A stretch of 64,000 bases of DNA from Rhodococcus sp. KRD162 (GTDB taxonomy: Bacteria > Actinomycetota > Actinomycetes > Mycobacteriales > Mycobacteriaceae), in NCBI RefSeq assembly GCF_017168335.1, contig NZ_JABFAU010000007.1, positions 195,884 to 259,883 on the forward strand. Reading direction: 5' to 3'. This document shows positions 54,000 to 63,155 of this stretch, piece after piece. A program made the translations under genes and the position numbers. Each line of letters opens with the position of its first letter. Position 1 is the first letter of the stretch. Under the pieces are notes generated by a model. That model was not told where the DNA came from. It searched no databases and worked only from the letters and a program-made list of their open reading frames with translations.

Positions 54000-55403
54000 C
54001 TAGATGAGAACGATGCCCTCGGCGACGCCGACGGACCGCAGATCGCGGTACCAACGCTCGACCGGGTGCTCCTTGGTGAAGCCGTGGCCGCCGAGCAGCT
54101 GCACACCGTCGGAACCGATCTGCATGCCCTTCTCGGAGGCGAGTCGACGCGCGAGTGCCGATTCACGAGTGAACGACAGTCCCTGCTCGGCTCGCGAAGC
54201 GCCGCGCAGCGTGACCAACCGCATGCCGTCGAGTTCGATGGCGATGTTGGCGACCATGAAGGCGACGGCTTGCCGGTTGCTGATCGGCTCGCCGAAGGCA
54301 ACGCGGTCGTTGACGTAGGGGACTACGTAGTCGAGAACGGCCTGACCGGTACCGACAGCCAACGAGGCCCAGCCCAGACGCGCCAGGCCGATAGCGGCGC
54401 TGTACTCGGCGGCCCGCTGGTCCGCGTCCCCGTCGCCGAGCAGAGCCGACTCGGGCACCGCGACATCGGTGAGAATCAAGCGGCCGAGACCCGCTGCGCG
54501 CAAGCCCATGCTCGGGTCGGCCTCGACCACGAGTCCATTGGAACCGGACTCGACGATGAAGAATGCCGGACGGCCTTCGAGTTCGGCGGCGATGATGAAC
54601 AGCTCGGAGCTTCCGGCGGCGGGCACGAGGCTCTTGACGCCGTTGAGCTTGTAGCCGCTGGGGGAGCGGACGGCCTTGGTCTGGAGTGCATACGGATCGA
54701 ACAACGCGCGGGGCTCGTTCACGACAACGGCCGCGTTGGGTACTTTCTCGCCGACGAAGGCCGGGAGGTACGTCTTCTGTTGCGCGTCCGTTCCCCACTG
54801 GGTGAGGGCGACGGCCACACCGCTGGGCGCGAGAATCGGCAATGCCAGGCCCATGTCTCCGTGCGCGAGTGCCTCGGCGACCAGAGCGTTTGTCACGGCT
54901 CCGCGTTCGGTGGCCGCGCCGTCGAGTTCCTCGGGAACGTTGATCAAGGTGATGCCGAGCTCTGCCGAGCGGCGCACCAGATCCTCGGGTGAGGACGCAT
55001 CGTGGTCGGCGTCGAAGGCGGCCGGACGCAGAATCTCCTCGGCGAACTCTTTGACCGTCTCGACGATCATGCGCTGCTCGTCGTCGGGGGTCAGATCGAA
55101 GTAGCTCAGGTTCTTGGCGGCACCGTCGTCGAGACGCTTGGGCTTACCGCCACCGGTGACCTTGGAGAACGTCCGATTGGCCGCGCCGAGTGTCTTGAAC
55201 CCGGTCTTGGTGCTCTCGTACGTCACCCTGTCGATGGTCTGACGGAGGTTGTACTTCTCCGCCAGTTCCGATCCGGTGATCGCAGTCAGAACACGCATGG
55301 CGGTTCCGATCGCGTCTCTCTTGAACGGATTGAGGCCAACCGCTGAAGTATCGCGGGGCACCTTCGGATGCTGCGCGTCGACCACACTGTCTTGCTTGCT
55401 CAT
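54000..55403 (-). CDS. fadE24: Acyl-CoA dehydrogenase FadE24-like
   Basis: 467 residues, longer than FadE23 because of a 90-residue N-terminal extension (VGLNPFKRDAIGTAMRVLTA). Dehydrogenase part: ALPILAPSGVAVALTQWGTD, GYKLNGVKSLVPAAGSSELF, and the end QLLGGHGFTKEHPVERWYRD, typical of the C-terminus. Matches Rv3139 in size and partner. ATG 55403 with GAGGAA upstream. The palindromic operator 41-79 bases upstream should control the pair. Confidence 0.85.
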   Translation of the reverse strand: MSKQDSVVDAQHPKVPRDTSAVGLNPFKRDAIGTAMRVLTAITGSELAEKYNLRQTIDRVTYESTKTGFKTLGAANRTFSKVTGGGKPKRLDDGAAKNLSYFDLTPDDEQRMIVETVKEFAEEILRPAAFDADHDASSPEDLVRRSAELGITLINVPEELDGAATERGAVTNALVAEALAHGDMGLALPILAPSGVAVALTQWGTDAQQKTYLPAFVGEKVPNAAVVVNEPRALFDPYALQTKAVRSPSGYKLNGVKSLVPAAGSSELFIIAAELEGRPAFFIVESGSNGLVVEADPSMGLRAAGLGRLILTDVAVPESALLGDGDADQRAAEYSAAIGLARLGWASLAVGTGQAVLDYVVPYVNDRVAFGEPISNRQAVAFMVANIAIELDGMRLVTLRGASRAEQGLSFTRESALARRLASEKGMQIGSDGVQLLGGHGFTKEHPVERWYRDLRSVGVAEGIVLI

Positions 55404-55443
55404 GATCACCAGTTCCTCGGCATCGGTCACGGACCAGATGAAT

Positions 55444-55482
55444 CTTACTCCCGAGTAAGTTAGCTGTCTACTATCGAGTAAG
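55444..55482. promoter_or_regulatory. Palindromic operator upstream of fadE24
   Basis: CTTACTC-CC-GAGTAAG at 55444-55459 is a perfect 7-base inverted repeat; a second GAGTAAG at 55476-55482 has a degenerate left half. Two half-turn-spaced sites suit a TetR-type repressor of fatty-acid genes; no such gene is adjacent. Confidence 0.65.
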
Positions 55483-55551
55483 TTTGCGTGGCGCACGACA
55501 CCGAACCCCGAGTTCGTACCCTCCGGCGCAGCTGTGTGTCAGGCTTGTCCC

Positions 55552-55920
55552 GTGCATCCGACAGCTCAGATCTTCGCCGCACTCGCAGCGGCGCTCCACG
55601 TCGTCATCTTCGTCATGGAGAGCGTCCTGTGGTCGAAGCCGGCCGTATGGTCCAGGTTCGGGCTCGCGAGCCAGAACGATGCCGACATCACCAAACCCAT
55701 GGCCTTCAATCAAGGCTTCTACAACCTGTTTCTCGCCATCGGCATCGTGGTCGGTCTCGTCATGGGCGGATCCGCGGGTGACGCCATCGTTTACTTCGCA
55801 TGCGCCAGCATCGTCGGCGCGGCGCTCGTGCTGGCCACCGGTGGCGCAAAGTACTTCAGGGCCGCCACAATTCAGGGGATCACACCGTTGATTGCACTGG
55901 TACTGGCCGCAGTGCTGTAG
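55552..55920 (+). CDS. DUF1304 family membrane protein
   Basis: 122 residues with four hydrophobic segments. The motifs ALHVVIFVMESVLW, NQGFYNLFLAIGIVVGL and GATK-like AKYFRAATIQGITPLIAL mark DUF1304. Function unknown. GTG 55552. It is divergent from fadE24 across the palindromic operator and may share its control. Confidence 0.8.
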   Translation: MHPTAQIFAALAAALHVVIFVMESVLWSKPAVWSRFGLASQNDADITKPMAFNQGFYNLFLAIGIVVGLVMGGSAGDAIVYFACASIVGAALVLATGGAKYFRAATIQGITPLIALVLAAVL

Positions 55921-55930
55921 AGACCCGAAC

Positions 55931-56722
55931 TCAGGATTCGGGGGACAGTCGGCGCAGTGCCTCGCGCTGCAGCAGACCGTTGGTGGCGACCGCACTGCCG
56001 CCGTGCGGACCGGCAACACCGTCCAGTGCGGTGAAATCGCCACCGGCCTCGCGAACGAGCACGTCGAGCGCGGCGAGGTCCCACAGCGAAACCTCGGGCT
56101 CGGCCGCGATATCGACCGCACCCTCGGCAACGAGACAGTACGAGAAGAAATCGCCGTACCCGCGTACCCGCCACACGGCGTCGGTCAGATCCAGGAACCG
56201 GTCCCGAGCGCCACGGTCGGCCCAACCCGACAGGCTCGAGAAGCTCAGGCTCGCCGAGGACAGTGCATCGACCTTCGAGACGGAAATCCGTCGCCCCGCG
56301 GCCGCGTCCGAGGCCGTCCAGGCCCCCAGGTCTCGCGCTGCCCACCAGCGGCGCTGCAATGCAGGCGCGCTGACAACCCCGACGCGGGGTATTCCATCGT
56401 CGAGCAGTGCGATCAACGTTGCCCACACCGGGACGCCCCGCACGAAGTTCTTCGTCCCGTCGATGGGATCGACCACCCACTGGCGGCCGCTGAACGTCGC
56501 AGTGCCGCCGTATTCCTCGCCCAGCAACGCGTCGCCCGGACGCTCCGAGCCGAGTTCTGCGCGAATCATCGTCTCCACGGCCAGATCCGCGTCACTGACG
56601 GGTGTGAGATCGGGCTTGGAATCCACCGAGAGGTCCATGGCCAGAAAACGTCGACGGGTGATCGCGTCGGCCTCGTCGGCGAGTCGGAGGGCGAGAGAAA
56701 GATCAGCGGCGTAATCGGTCAC
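55931..56722 (-). CDS. hisN: Histidinol-phosphatase HisN (inositol monophosphatase fold)
   Basis: 263 residues: metal-binding motifs [22 protein letters not shown] and [17 protein letters not shown] are those of the IMPase superfamily, and GYGDFFSY is the HisN-specific stretch. It removes phosphate from histidinol phosphate in histidine synthesis. Matches Rv3137. On the reverse strand TAGTCT ends six bases before GTG 56722, suggesting a leaderless mRNA. Confidence 0.88.
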   Translation of the reverse strand: MTDYAADLSLALRLADEADAITRRRFLAMDLSVDSKPDLTPVSDADLAVETMIRAELGSERPGDALLGEEYGGTATFSGRQWVVDPIDGTKNFVRGVPVWATLIALLDDGIPRVGVVSAPALQRRWWAARDLGAWTASDAAAGRRISVSKVDALSSASLSFSSLSGWADRGARDRFLDLTDAVWRVRGYGDFFSYCLVAEGAVDIAAEPEVSLWDLAALDVLVREAGGDFTALDGVAGPHGGSAVATNGLLQREALRRLSPES

Positions 56723-56781
56723 CGGAGAAGACTATCGCCGTGCACGCGGCCTCTCGCATGTGGCGACCAGTGTCCTCGGGC

Positions 56782-57273
56782 CTATCCGCCGACTTCGTTC
56801 AGCTTTCCGGTGGCCACATCGAAGACGAAGCCTCGAATGGATTCGTGCAAGGTGACGAACGGACTCTGCTCGATGCGTGCCAGCGACCGGCGAACATCAC
56901 TGTCCAGATCGGGGAATGCTTCCGCGGCCCAGTTCGGCTCGATTCCGGTCTCGTCCCGCAGAGCCTTCGCGAACTCGTCGTCGGTGAACGTGAGCATTCC
57001 GCAGTCGGTGTGATGGATCAGGATGATCTCTTTCGTGCCGAGCAGGCGCTGGCTGATGGCCAGCGACCGAATTTCGTCGTCGGTGATCACACCGCCCGCA
57101 TTCCGGATGACGTGTGCTTCACCGTCGGCCAATCCCAGGATTCGATAGACGTCGAGTCGAGCGTCCATGCACGCCACCACTGCGACGTGCTTCGACGGCG
57201 GCAGCGGCAAGGGGCCGTCGAACGTCGCGGCATACGCCCTGTTGTTCTCGAGGTACTGATCGGTGACGGTCAT
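56782..57273 (-). CDS. Beta-class carbonic anhydrase
   Basis: 163 residues. Zinc ligands in [10 protein letters not shown] (Cys, with Asp-Arg dyad) and [11 protein letters not shown] (His, Cys). It interconverts CO2 and bicarbonate. Closest in size and motifs to M. tuberculosis Rv1284. AGGAG precedes ATG 57273. It is divergent from prfB across 225 bases. Confidence 0.92.
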   Translation of the reverse strand: MTVTDQYLENNRAYAATFDGPLPLPPSKHVAVVACMDARLDVYRILGLADGEAHVIRNAGGVITDDEIRSLAISQRLLGTKEIILIHHTDCGMLTFTDDEFAKALRDETGIEPNWAAEAFPDLDSDVRRSLARIEQSPFVTLHESIRGFVFDVATGKLNEVGG

Positions 57274-57484
57274 ACGGGGCTCCTGTGTGCTGCGGGTGTG
57301 GCCGCCGCCGAGCGGTGGCAGGCGTGTCGAGATGCGAATATGTCGATGATCCGAAACCTAGTGGCCGACCGGCTGGTCCGACGAGAGTTGAAATCAGCGC
57401 GATTCGAACCCTCGACGTCGGACTCCGTCCGGCTCGTGTGGATCGGCGGAGTCGGGGGCGGTCGGGCTCGGCTTCGACTGCCGG

Positions 57485-57490
57485 TAACCT
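57485..57490 (+). promoter_or_regulatory. -10 box of prfB
   Basis: TAACCT ends eight bases before GTG 57499. It supports that start and a nearly or fully leaderless mRNA. Confidence 0.45.
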
Positions 57491-57498
57491 TGACTCTC

Positions 57499-58611
57499 GT
57501 GCATCCCGACGTTTCAGCAGACCTGGCCGAGCTAGACACCACTCTGTCCACCGTCGAGTCGGTGCTCGACGTGGAGGAACTGCGGCGGCGCATCGACGAA
57601 CTCGAGCATCAAGCGGCGTCACCGGACCTGTGGAACGACCAGGAGCACGCCCAGCAGGTGACCAGCCAGCTCTCCCATGCGCAGGCCGAGCTTCGCCGCG
57701 TCGAAGAGCTTCGGCAACGGCTGGAGGACATGCCGGTTCTGTACGAGCTGGCCGAGGGCGAAGAGGGCGAGGCGGCCACGGCGGCCACCGCCGACGCCGA
57801 CGCCGAACGAGCAGCGCTACGTGAGGACATCGCCGCCATGGAAGTACGGACCCTGCTGTCCGGCGAGTACGACGCCCGCGATGCCCTGGTCAACATTCGG
57901 TCCGGTGCAGGTGGGATCGATGCCGCCGACTGGGCCGAGATGTTGATGCGGATGTACATCCGCTGGGCCGAGAAGCACGGGTACGGCGTCGAGGTCTACG
58001 ACACGTCCTATGCCGAGGAGGCGGGTATCAAGAGCGCCACGTTCGCCGTCAAGGCCCCGTACACGTACGGAACCTTGTCGGTCGAGCAGGGCACACACCG
58101 GCTCGTTCGGATCAGCCCGTTCGACAACCAGGGGCGTCGACAGACCTCCTTCGCCGAGGTCGAGGTACTTCCGGTCGTCGAGACCACCGATCACATCGAG
58201 ATCCCCGAAGGCGATGTGCGCGTGGACGTGTACCGGTCTTCCGGGCCGGGTGGACAGTCGGTCAACACTACGGACTCCGCGGTCCGGTTGACCCACATCC
58301 CGACCGGCATCGTGGTGACCTGTCAGAACGAGAAGTCCCAGCTGCAGAACAAGGTTTCGGCCATGCGCGTGCTGCAGGCCAAGCTCCTCGAGGTCAAGCG
58401 CAAGCAAGAGCGTGCGGAGATGGATGCCCTCAAGGGCGACGGTGGTAGCTCCTGGGGTAACCAGATGCGCTCGTACGTATTGCACCCGTACCAGATGGTG
58501 AAGGATCTGCGAACCGAGTACGAGGTGAACAATCCGGCTACTGTTCTCGACGGGGACATCGACGGGTTTCTGGAGTCGGGAATTCGCTGGCGAATGCGAG
58601 GGGAGCAGTAG
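57499..58611 (+). CDS. prfB: Peptide chain release factor 2
   Basis: 370 residues. The codon-recognition tripeptide SPF is in [13 protein letters not shown] and the GGQ motif in [15 protein letters not shown]. It recognises UGA and UAA. No in-frame UGA or frameshift site is needed; the frame is continuous, as in actinobacteria. Start GTG 57499 ([13 protein letters not shown]) fits the family; the open frame upstream is noncoding. Followed at 5 bases by the MscS gene. Confidence 0.96.
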   Translation: MHPDVSADLAELDTTLSTVESVLDVEELRRRIDELEHQAASPDLWNDQEHAQQVTSQLSHAQAELRRVEELRQRLEDMPVLYELAEGEEGEAATAATADADAERAALREDIAAMEVRTLLSGEYDARDALVNIRSGAGGIDAADWAEMLMRMYIRWAEKHGYGVEVYDTSYAEEAGIKSATFAVKAPYTYGTLSVEQGTHRLVRISPFDNQGRRQTSFAEVEVLPVVETTDHIEIPEGDVRVDVYRSSGPGGQSVNTTDSAVRLTHIPTGIVVTCQNEKSQLQNKVSAMRVLQAKLLEVKRKQERAEMDALKGDGGSSWGNQMRSYVLHPYQMVKDLRTEYEVNNPATVLDGDIDGFLESGIRWRMRGEQ

Positions 58612-58616
58612 ATCCG

Positions 58617-59516
58617 ATGGCAAGTTGGCTCGATCCGACGCTCGAGGTCAAACTCAACGGCCTCGGAATCGTGCTGTACATCCTCGGAGGTCTGCTGGCT
58701 GCGCGATTCGTCACCTGGACCGGGTCCAGAATCACGTCTCGAATAGATGCGAACTATCAGCACAGCGATGCGCTCGTTCGGTCCGAGGCCGCCAAACATC
58801 GTCATGCGTTGGCTCAGGTCATCACCTGGGTGGCGGTCACGCTCATCTACACCCTGGTCACCATCGAGGTGCTGCGCCGCTTCGGATTCGGTGTCGGCGG
58901 CCTCGTCGCACCGGCGACTGTCCTCGGTGCAGCTCTCGGATTCGGAGCTCAACGCGTCGTGCAGGACATCCTCGCGGGCTTCTTCATCATCACCGAACGC
59001 CAGTACGGATTCGGTGACGTAGTGCAGATTGCGGTGCTCGGGTCCGCGGAGGACGCCCAGGGCACCGTGGAGGACGTGACGCTGCGGGTCACTCGCGTTC
59101 GGAGCGTCGACGGTGAGGTCATCACTATCCCGAACGGGCAGATCGTCAAGTCGATCAATCTCTCCAAGGACTGGGCCCGCGCCGTCGTCGATGTGCCTGT
59201 GCCGAGTACCGCCGATCTCACGCAGGTCAACGCGCTGCTGCGGGCGGTGGGTCGGGACGCGTTCGCCGACGCTCGACTGCGCCCACTGCTGCTCGACGAA
59301 CCGACGGTGATGGGTGTGGAGAGCATCGAGGTGGGCCAGGTCAATGTCCGTCTCGTGGCGCGGACATTGCCGGGTAAGCAGTTCCAGGTCGGTCGCGATA
59401 TCCGGGTGCGGGTGGCTGCTGCCCTGCAACCCGAAGGAATCAGCGTCGCGCCGGACCTCAGCACGGCGGGCGTTGCCCCCGACGCCTCCGGGCCCGTGAG
59501 GACCGAGAAGAAATGA
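58617..59516 (+). CDS. Small-conductance mechanosensitive channel (MscS family)
   Basis: 299 residues, three transmembrane helices (GIVLYILGGLLAARFV; VAVTLIYTLVTIEVL; VAPATVLGAALGFGAQRVVQ, which continues as the pore helix) and the beta domain DVVQIAVLGSAEDAQGTVED, ITIPNGQIVKSINLS. Relieves osmotic down-shock. Operon with prfB (5 bases upstream) and with the next small gene (4-base overlap). Confidence 0.88.
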   Translation: MASWLDPTLEVKLNGLGIVLYILGGLLAARFVTWTGSRITSRIDANYQHSDALVRSEAAKHRHALAQVITWVAVTLIYTLVTIEVLRRFGFGVGGLVAPATVLGAALGFGAQRVVQDILAGFFIITERQYGFGDVVQIAVLGSAEDAQGTVEDVTLRVTRVRSVDGEVITIPNGQIVKSINLSKDWARAVVDVPVPSTADLTQVNALLRAVGRDAFADARLRPLLLDEPTVMGVESIEVGQVNVRLVARTLPGKQFQVGRDIRVRVAAALQPEGISVAPDLSTAGVAPDASGPVRTEKK

Positions 59517-59956
59517 CCACACCGGATTCCGGAACCGAGTCGCCCCGGCGTAGCTGGCGACAGTGGCGTATCCCGGCGACGATCGGTGGCCGCATCCGTA
59601 CGTCGACGGTGGCGTTCGGCATCTGCTTCGCTCTCACTGCCATGCTCTACGCCCAGGTCAGTGCGGAGTTGAAGGCGCAGAACGAAGAAGCGGTCCAGGG
59701 GCCGGTAGCGGTGGACCCGAACGCGCCGACGCCGTACACCTCGCCACAGAATCAGACGACTCGGTCGGCGACGTCCAGCGTGTCGTCGACGCCCACCGCG
59801 ACGGGTGAAGCCGAACAGCCGACAGGCGTGGCAGGGACCGGTCAGCAGCCCTCGACGACCACACCGCCCACGACGACAGCGCCATTCGGTCTGCCGATTC
59901 CACCGGCGATTCAGTCGCTGGTACCGAGCCAACCTGCGCCGACATCGTCGCGCTGA
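59513..59956 (+). CDS. Hypothetical single-pass membrane protein, Thr/Pro-rich
   Basis: 147 residues: basic cytosolic start, one helix (TVAFGICFALTAMLYAQVSA), then a low-complexity tail rich in Thr, Ser, Pro and Gln. It occupies the place of Rv3103c before ftsE. No domain is recognised; the tail could span the cell wall. ATG 59513 overlaps the MscS stop. Confidence 0.75.
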   Translation: MTTPDSGTESPRRSWRQWRIPATIGGRIRTSTVAFGICFALTAMLYAQVSAELKAQNEEAVQGPVAVDPNAPTPYTSPQNQTTRSATSSVSSTPTATGEAEQPTGVAGTGQQPSTTTPPTTTAPFGLPIPPAIQSLVPSQPAPTSSR

Positions 59957-60042
59957 CGCGGTCTTTACCGTCTCTGGGGACTCGCCGCTGTGCCCTCGAG
60001 GTTCGAGCGGTTACCGGTGGGTAAGGACTACACTGGCGACCC

Positions 60043-60732
60043 GTGATCAGCACCTCGAATGTCTCCAAGTCCTACAAGACCTCCACCAGGCCCGCCCTGG
60101 ACAAAGTGACGGTCTCCATCGACAAGGGTGAGTTCGTGTTCCTGATCGGCCCCTCGGGGTCCGGTAAGTCGACGTTCATGCGTCTGCTCCTCAAGGAGGA
60201 GACGCCTACTTCGGGCGATGTCCACGTGGCCGACTTCCACGTCAACAGGCTCGCCGCCCGACGAGTCCCGCGGCTGCGGCAGAGCATGGGGTGTGTGTTC
60301 CAGGACTTCCGCCTCCTGCAACAGAAGACGGTGGTGGAGAACGTCGCGTTCGCGCTGGAGGTGATCGGAAAGCCTCGTTCGATGATCAAGCGAACCGTCC
60401 CCGAGGTGTTGGACCTGGTGGGACTCGGCGGCAAATCCGATCGTCTGCCGAACGAGCTGTCCGGTGGCGAGCAGCAGCGGGTGGCCATCGCGCGGGCCTT
60501 CGTCAATCGCCCCCTGGTTCTGCTCGCGGACGAGCCGACCGGAAACCTCGATCCGGACACGAGTCAAGACATCATGCTGTTGCTCGAGCGCATCAACCGC
60601 ACCGGAACCACGGTGCTGATGGCCACCCACGACAACCACATCGTCGACTCGATGCGCCGTCGCGTCGTCGAACTCGACAACGGACGAGTCGTTCGGGACG
60701 AGGCCCGCGGGGTCTACGGCGTCGGGCGCTGA
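60043..60732 (+). CDS. ftsE: Cell division ATP-binding protein FtsE
   Basis: 229 residues: Walker [14 protein letters not shown], signature [15 protein letters not shown], Walker [13 protein letters not shown] and ATHDNHIVD. With FtsX it activates peptidoglycan hydrolases at the septum. TACACT at 60029-60034 ends eight bases before GTG 60043. Followed by ftsX after 66 bases. Confidence 0.96.
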   Translation: MISTSNVSKSYKTSTRPALDKVTVSIDKGEFVFLIGPSGSGKSTFMRLLLKEETPTSGDVHVADFHVNRLAARRVPRLRQSMGCVFQDFRLLQQKTVVENVAFALEVIGKPRSMIKRTVPEVLDLVGLGGKSDRLPNELSGGEQQRVAIARAFVNRPLVLLADEPTGNLDPDTSQDIMLLLERINRTGTTVLMATHDNHIVDSMRRRVVELDNGRVVRDEARGVYGVGR

Positions 60733-60798
60733 CGCCCTCGACCGGACTGAACCGCTCAGACTTCTCCACCGAACGAATCGAAGGGCTCGGATTCCGCG

Positions 60799-61704
60799 AT
60801 GCGCGCAAGTTTCATCTTCAGTGAGGTCTTCACCGGACTTCGTCGCAACATCACCATGACGGTCGCCATGATATTGACGACGGCGATCTCCCTCGGCCTG
60901 TTCGGCGGTGGACTGCTGGTGGTGCAGATGGCAGGGAAAACTCAACAGATCTTTCTCGATCGGGTGGAAGTGCAGATCTTTCTGACCGACGACATCTCGG
61001 CATCCGATCCCGATTGCACCCAGGAGACCTGCGCAACTCTGCGCTCGGATCTCGAGAACACACCGTCGGTCGTGTCGGTGCAGTATCTCAACCGCGAGGA
61101 CGCGGTGAAGGACGCCACCGAGCGAGTGTTCAAGGACCAGCCCGAGCTGGCGGAGCTGGTCAGTGCAGACAGTTTCCCGGCCTCGTTCAAGGTGCGCCTG
61201 AGCGATCCCGAGCGGTTCGGGGTGATCAACGACAGCTTCGAGAACCGGCCGGGTGTGCAGAGCGTGCTCAATCAACGTGACTTGGTCGAGCGCTTGTTCA
61301 GTGTGCTCAACGGTGTGCGCAATGCTGCGTTCGCGATCGCCACGGTGCAGGCCATCGCGGCCATCCTCCTGATCGCCAACATGGTCCAGATCGCTGCCTT
61401 CACCAGGCGAACCGAGGTCGGGATCATGCGATTGGTCGGTGCCACTCGCTGGTACACCCAGCTGCCGTTCCTGCTCGAGGCCGTCGTGGCGGCATTGATC
61501 GGATCCGCACTGGCCATTGCCGGGCTGTTCACGGCGAAGAACATGTTCATCGACGATGTGCTCTCGGACGTGTATCAGGCCAATATTCTGGCCCGAATAT
61601 CGAACAGCGACGTGCTACTGGTCTCACCGTTCCTGGCGTTGGTCGGCGTGGGAATGGCCGCTGTGACGGCCTACATCACGCTGCGTCTGTACGTGCGCGA
61701 ATAA
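60799..61704 (+). CDS. ftsX: Cell division permease FtsX
   Basis: 301 residues: TM1 [20 protein letters not shown], an extracellular domain of about 130 residues with a Cys pair (CTQETCATL), then three helices ([52 protein letters not shown]). Partner of FtsE; the extracellular part contacts a RipC-type hydrolase in mycobacteria. Confidence 0.95.
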   Translation: MRASFIFSEVFTGLRRNITMTVAMILTTAISLGLFGGGLLVVQMAGKTQQIFLDRVEVQIFLTDDISASDPDCTQETCATLRSDLENTPSVVSVQYLNREDAVKDATERVFKDQPELAELVSADSFPASFKVRLSDPERFGVINDSFENRPGVQSVLNQRDLVERLFSVLNGVRNAAFAIATVQAIAAILLIANMVQIAAFTRRTEVGIMRLVGATRWYTQLPFLLEAVVAALIGSALAIAGLFTAKNMFIDDVLSDVYQANILARISNSDVLLVSPFLALVGVGMAAVTAYITLRLYVRE

Positions 61705-61787
61705 AAGCGTTTGCTCATCGGTTCTATGCTGGAGCGGTTGCCCGTGGAACCGGTCCACCCGGCGAACGCTCGAGAAAGGGCCCTGCA

Positions 61788-62261
61788 GTGAGAGAGAAGG
61801 GCCGTAAGGCCATCGCGACCAACCGCAAGGCGCGGCACAACTACTCCATCCTCGACGTCTTCGAAGCCGGAGTTGCGCTCGTCGGGACCGAGGTCAAGAG
61901 CCTGCGCGACGGTAAAGCCTCACTGGTCGACGCCTTCGCAACCGTGGACGACGGTGAGATCTGGCTGCGCGGGCTGCACATCGCGGAATACACGCTCGGT
62001 AGCTGGACCAACCATGCGCCGCGTCGAAACCGCAAACTGCTGTTGCATCGCCGTGAGATCGATCGCCTGGCAGGCAAGGTCAAAGAAGGAAATCTGACAT
62101 TGGTGCCGTTGTCGATGTACTTCTCCGACGGCAAGGTCAAGGTGGAACTTGCACTGGCCAAGGGCAAGCAGGACTACGACAAGCGACAGTCGCTGGCCAA
62201 GCGCACTGCCGAGCGCGAAGTGACCCGTGAGCTGGGGCGTCGCGTGAAGGGTATGCGCTGA
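61788..62261 (+). CDS. smpB: SsrA-binding protein SmpB
   Basis: 157 residues: [35 protein letters not shown], and [15 protein letters not shown] are SmpB signatures; the C-terminal basic tail [16 protein letters not shown] inserts in the ribosome. It delivers tmRNA to stalled ribosomes. GAAAGGG precedes GTG 61788. The tmRNA gene is not in the window. Confidence 0.97.
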   Translation: MREKGRKAIATNRKARHNYSILDVFEAGVALVGTEVKSLRDGKASLVDAFATVDDGEIWLRGLHIAEYTLGSWTNHAPRRNRKLLLHRREIDRLAGKVKEGNLTLVPLSMYFSDGKVKVELALAKGKQDYDKRQSLAKRTAEREVTRELGRRVKGMR

Positions 62262-62281
62262 CCGCAGTCCTGCTCGCTCTC

Positions 62282-63124
62282 GTGGCAGCCGTCGGCTACG
62301 GGGTGAGTGATTTCGTCGGCGGCGTCGCATCCCGCCGGGTCGCCGCCCTGCGTGTGGTCATCGTCTCCTACCCACTGTCGCTGGTGATCGTGCTGCTCGC
62401 TGCACCGTTCGTGGGCGGAACGATCGAGCTTTCGGCAATGCTGTGGGGTCTGGCCTCCGGTGTCGCCGGTGGTGTCGCGGTCTGGTGGTTCTACCTTGCT
62501 CTCGCTGCCGGGCCGATGGCCGTCGTCTCCCCGGTCACCGCGGTGTTGGTTGCCGGGATTCCGGTGCTGGTGGGCTTGTCGATGGGGGAGCGTCCCGGCA
62601 TCCTCGCGTTCGTCGGCATTGCGGTGGCGCTGGTGGCAGTGGTGCTCGTCAGCAAAGAGTCGCCCGACGAGTTGACCGGTGAAGTGGCCGGTGGTCGCGA
62701 GATGAAGTTCACCAGAACCGTGGCCTTGCTGACGGTCGGTTCGGGCGTGACCTTCGCCTTCGCCTTCATCTTCCTGCACCAGATCGGCGGCGGTAGCGGC
62801 CTGTGGCCGCTGGCGGCCTCCCGCGCGTCGGCGACGGCCGTGGTCTGGGTCGTGGCGTTGGCGTCCGGTCACTTCTCGCCCCCGCACGGCAGCGTGCTCA
62901 GACTCGCCGCCTTCGTCAGTGTGCTCGATGTGGTTGCCAATGCGGCGATGATCTACGCGTATCAGGGCGGCCTGCTGTCGTTGGTGAGCGTCATCGCCTC
63001 GCTGTATCCGGCAGCGACTGTGCTGCTGGCGATGGTGATGCTCGGTGAGCGCGTGGGAACTCTGCAGAAAGTGGGAATGGCGTTGGCGCTCGGTGCCATA
63101 GCCATGATCGCGCTCGCGGGTTGA
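62282..63124 (+). CDS. DMT superfamily (EamA) transporter
   Basis: 280 residues from GTG 62282 with about ten hydrophobic segments in two EamA repeats (VVIVSYPLSLVIVLLAAPF; WWFYLALAAGPMAVVSPVTA; ASLYPAATVLLAMVMLGERV). Substrate unknown. From GTG the first helix is cut short; the frame extends upstream without a stop to CTG 62258, which overlaps the smpB stop (CTGA) and would give [19 protein letters not shown], the normal family start. A CUG start is therefore possible. Confidence 0.82.
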   Translation: MAAVGYGVSDFVGGVASRRVAALRVVIVSYPLSLVIVLLAAPFVGGTIELSAMLWGLASGVAGGVAVWWFYLALAAGPMAVVSPVTAVLVAGIPVLVGLSMGERPGILAFVGIAVALVAVVLVSKESPDELTGEVAGGREMKFTRTVALLTVGSGVTFAFAFIFLHQIGGGSGLWPLAASRASATAVVWVVALASGHFSPPHGSVLRLAAFVSVLDVVANAAMIYAYQGGLLSLVSVIASLYPAATVLLAMVMLGERVGTLQKVGMALALGAIAMIALAG

Positions 63125-63155
63125 ACACTCTCGCACGCGGGTAATGCCCCCGGTT

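Noticed and set aside
57385-57420. tRNA T-arm-like sequence (GATTCGAACCC) on the reverse strand
   Set aside because: The flanking bases do not form an acceptor or anticodon stem; chance resemblance.
57499-58611. Programmed frameshift in prfB
   Set aside because: The frame is continuous with no internal UGA, as expected in actinobacteria.
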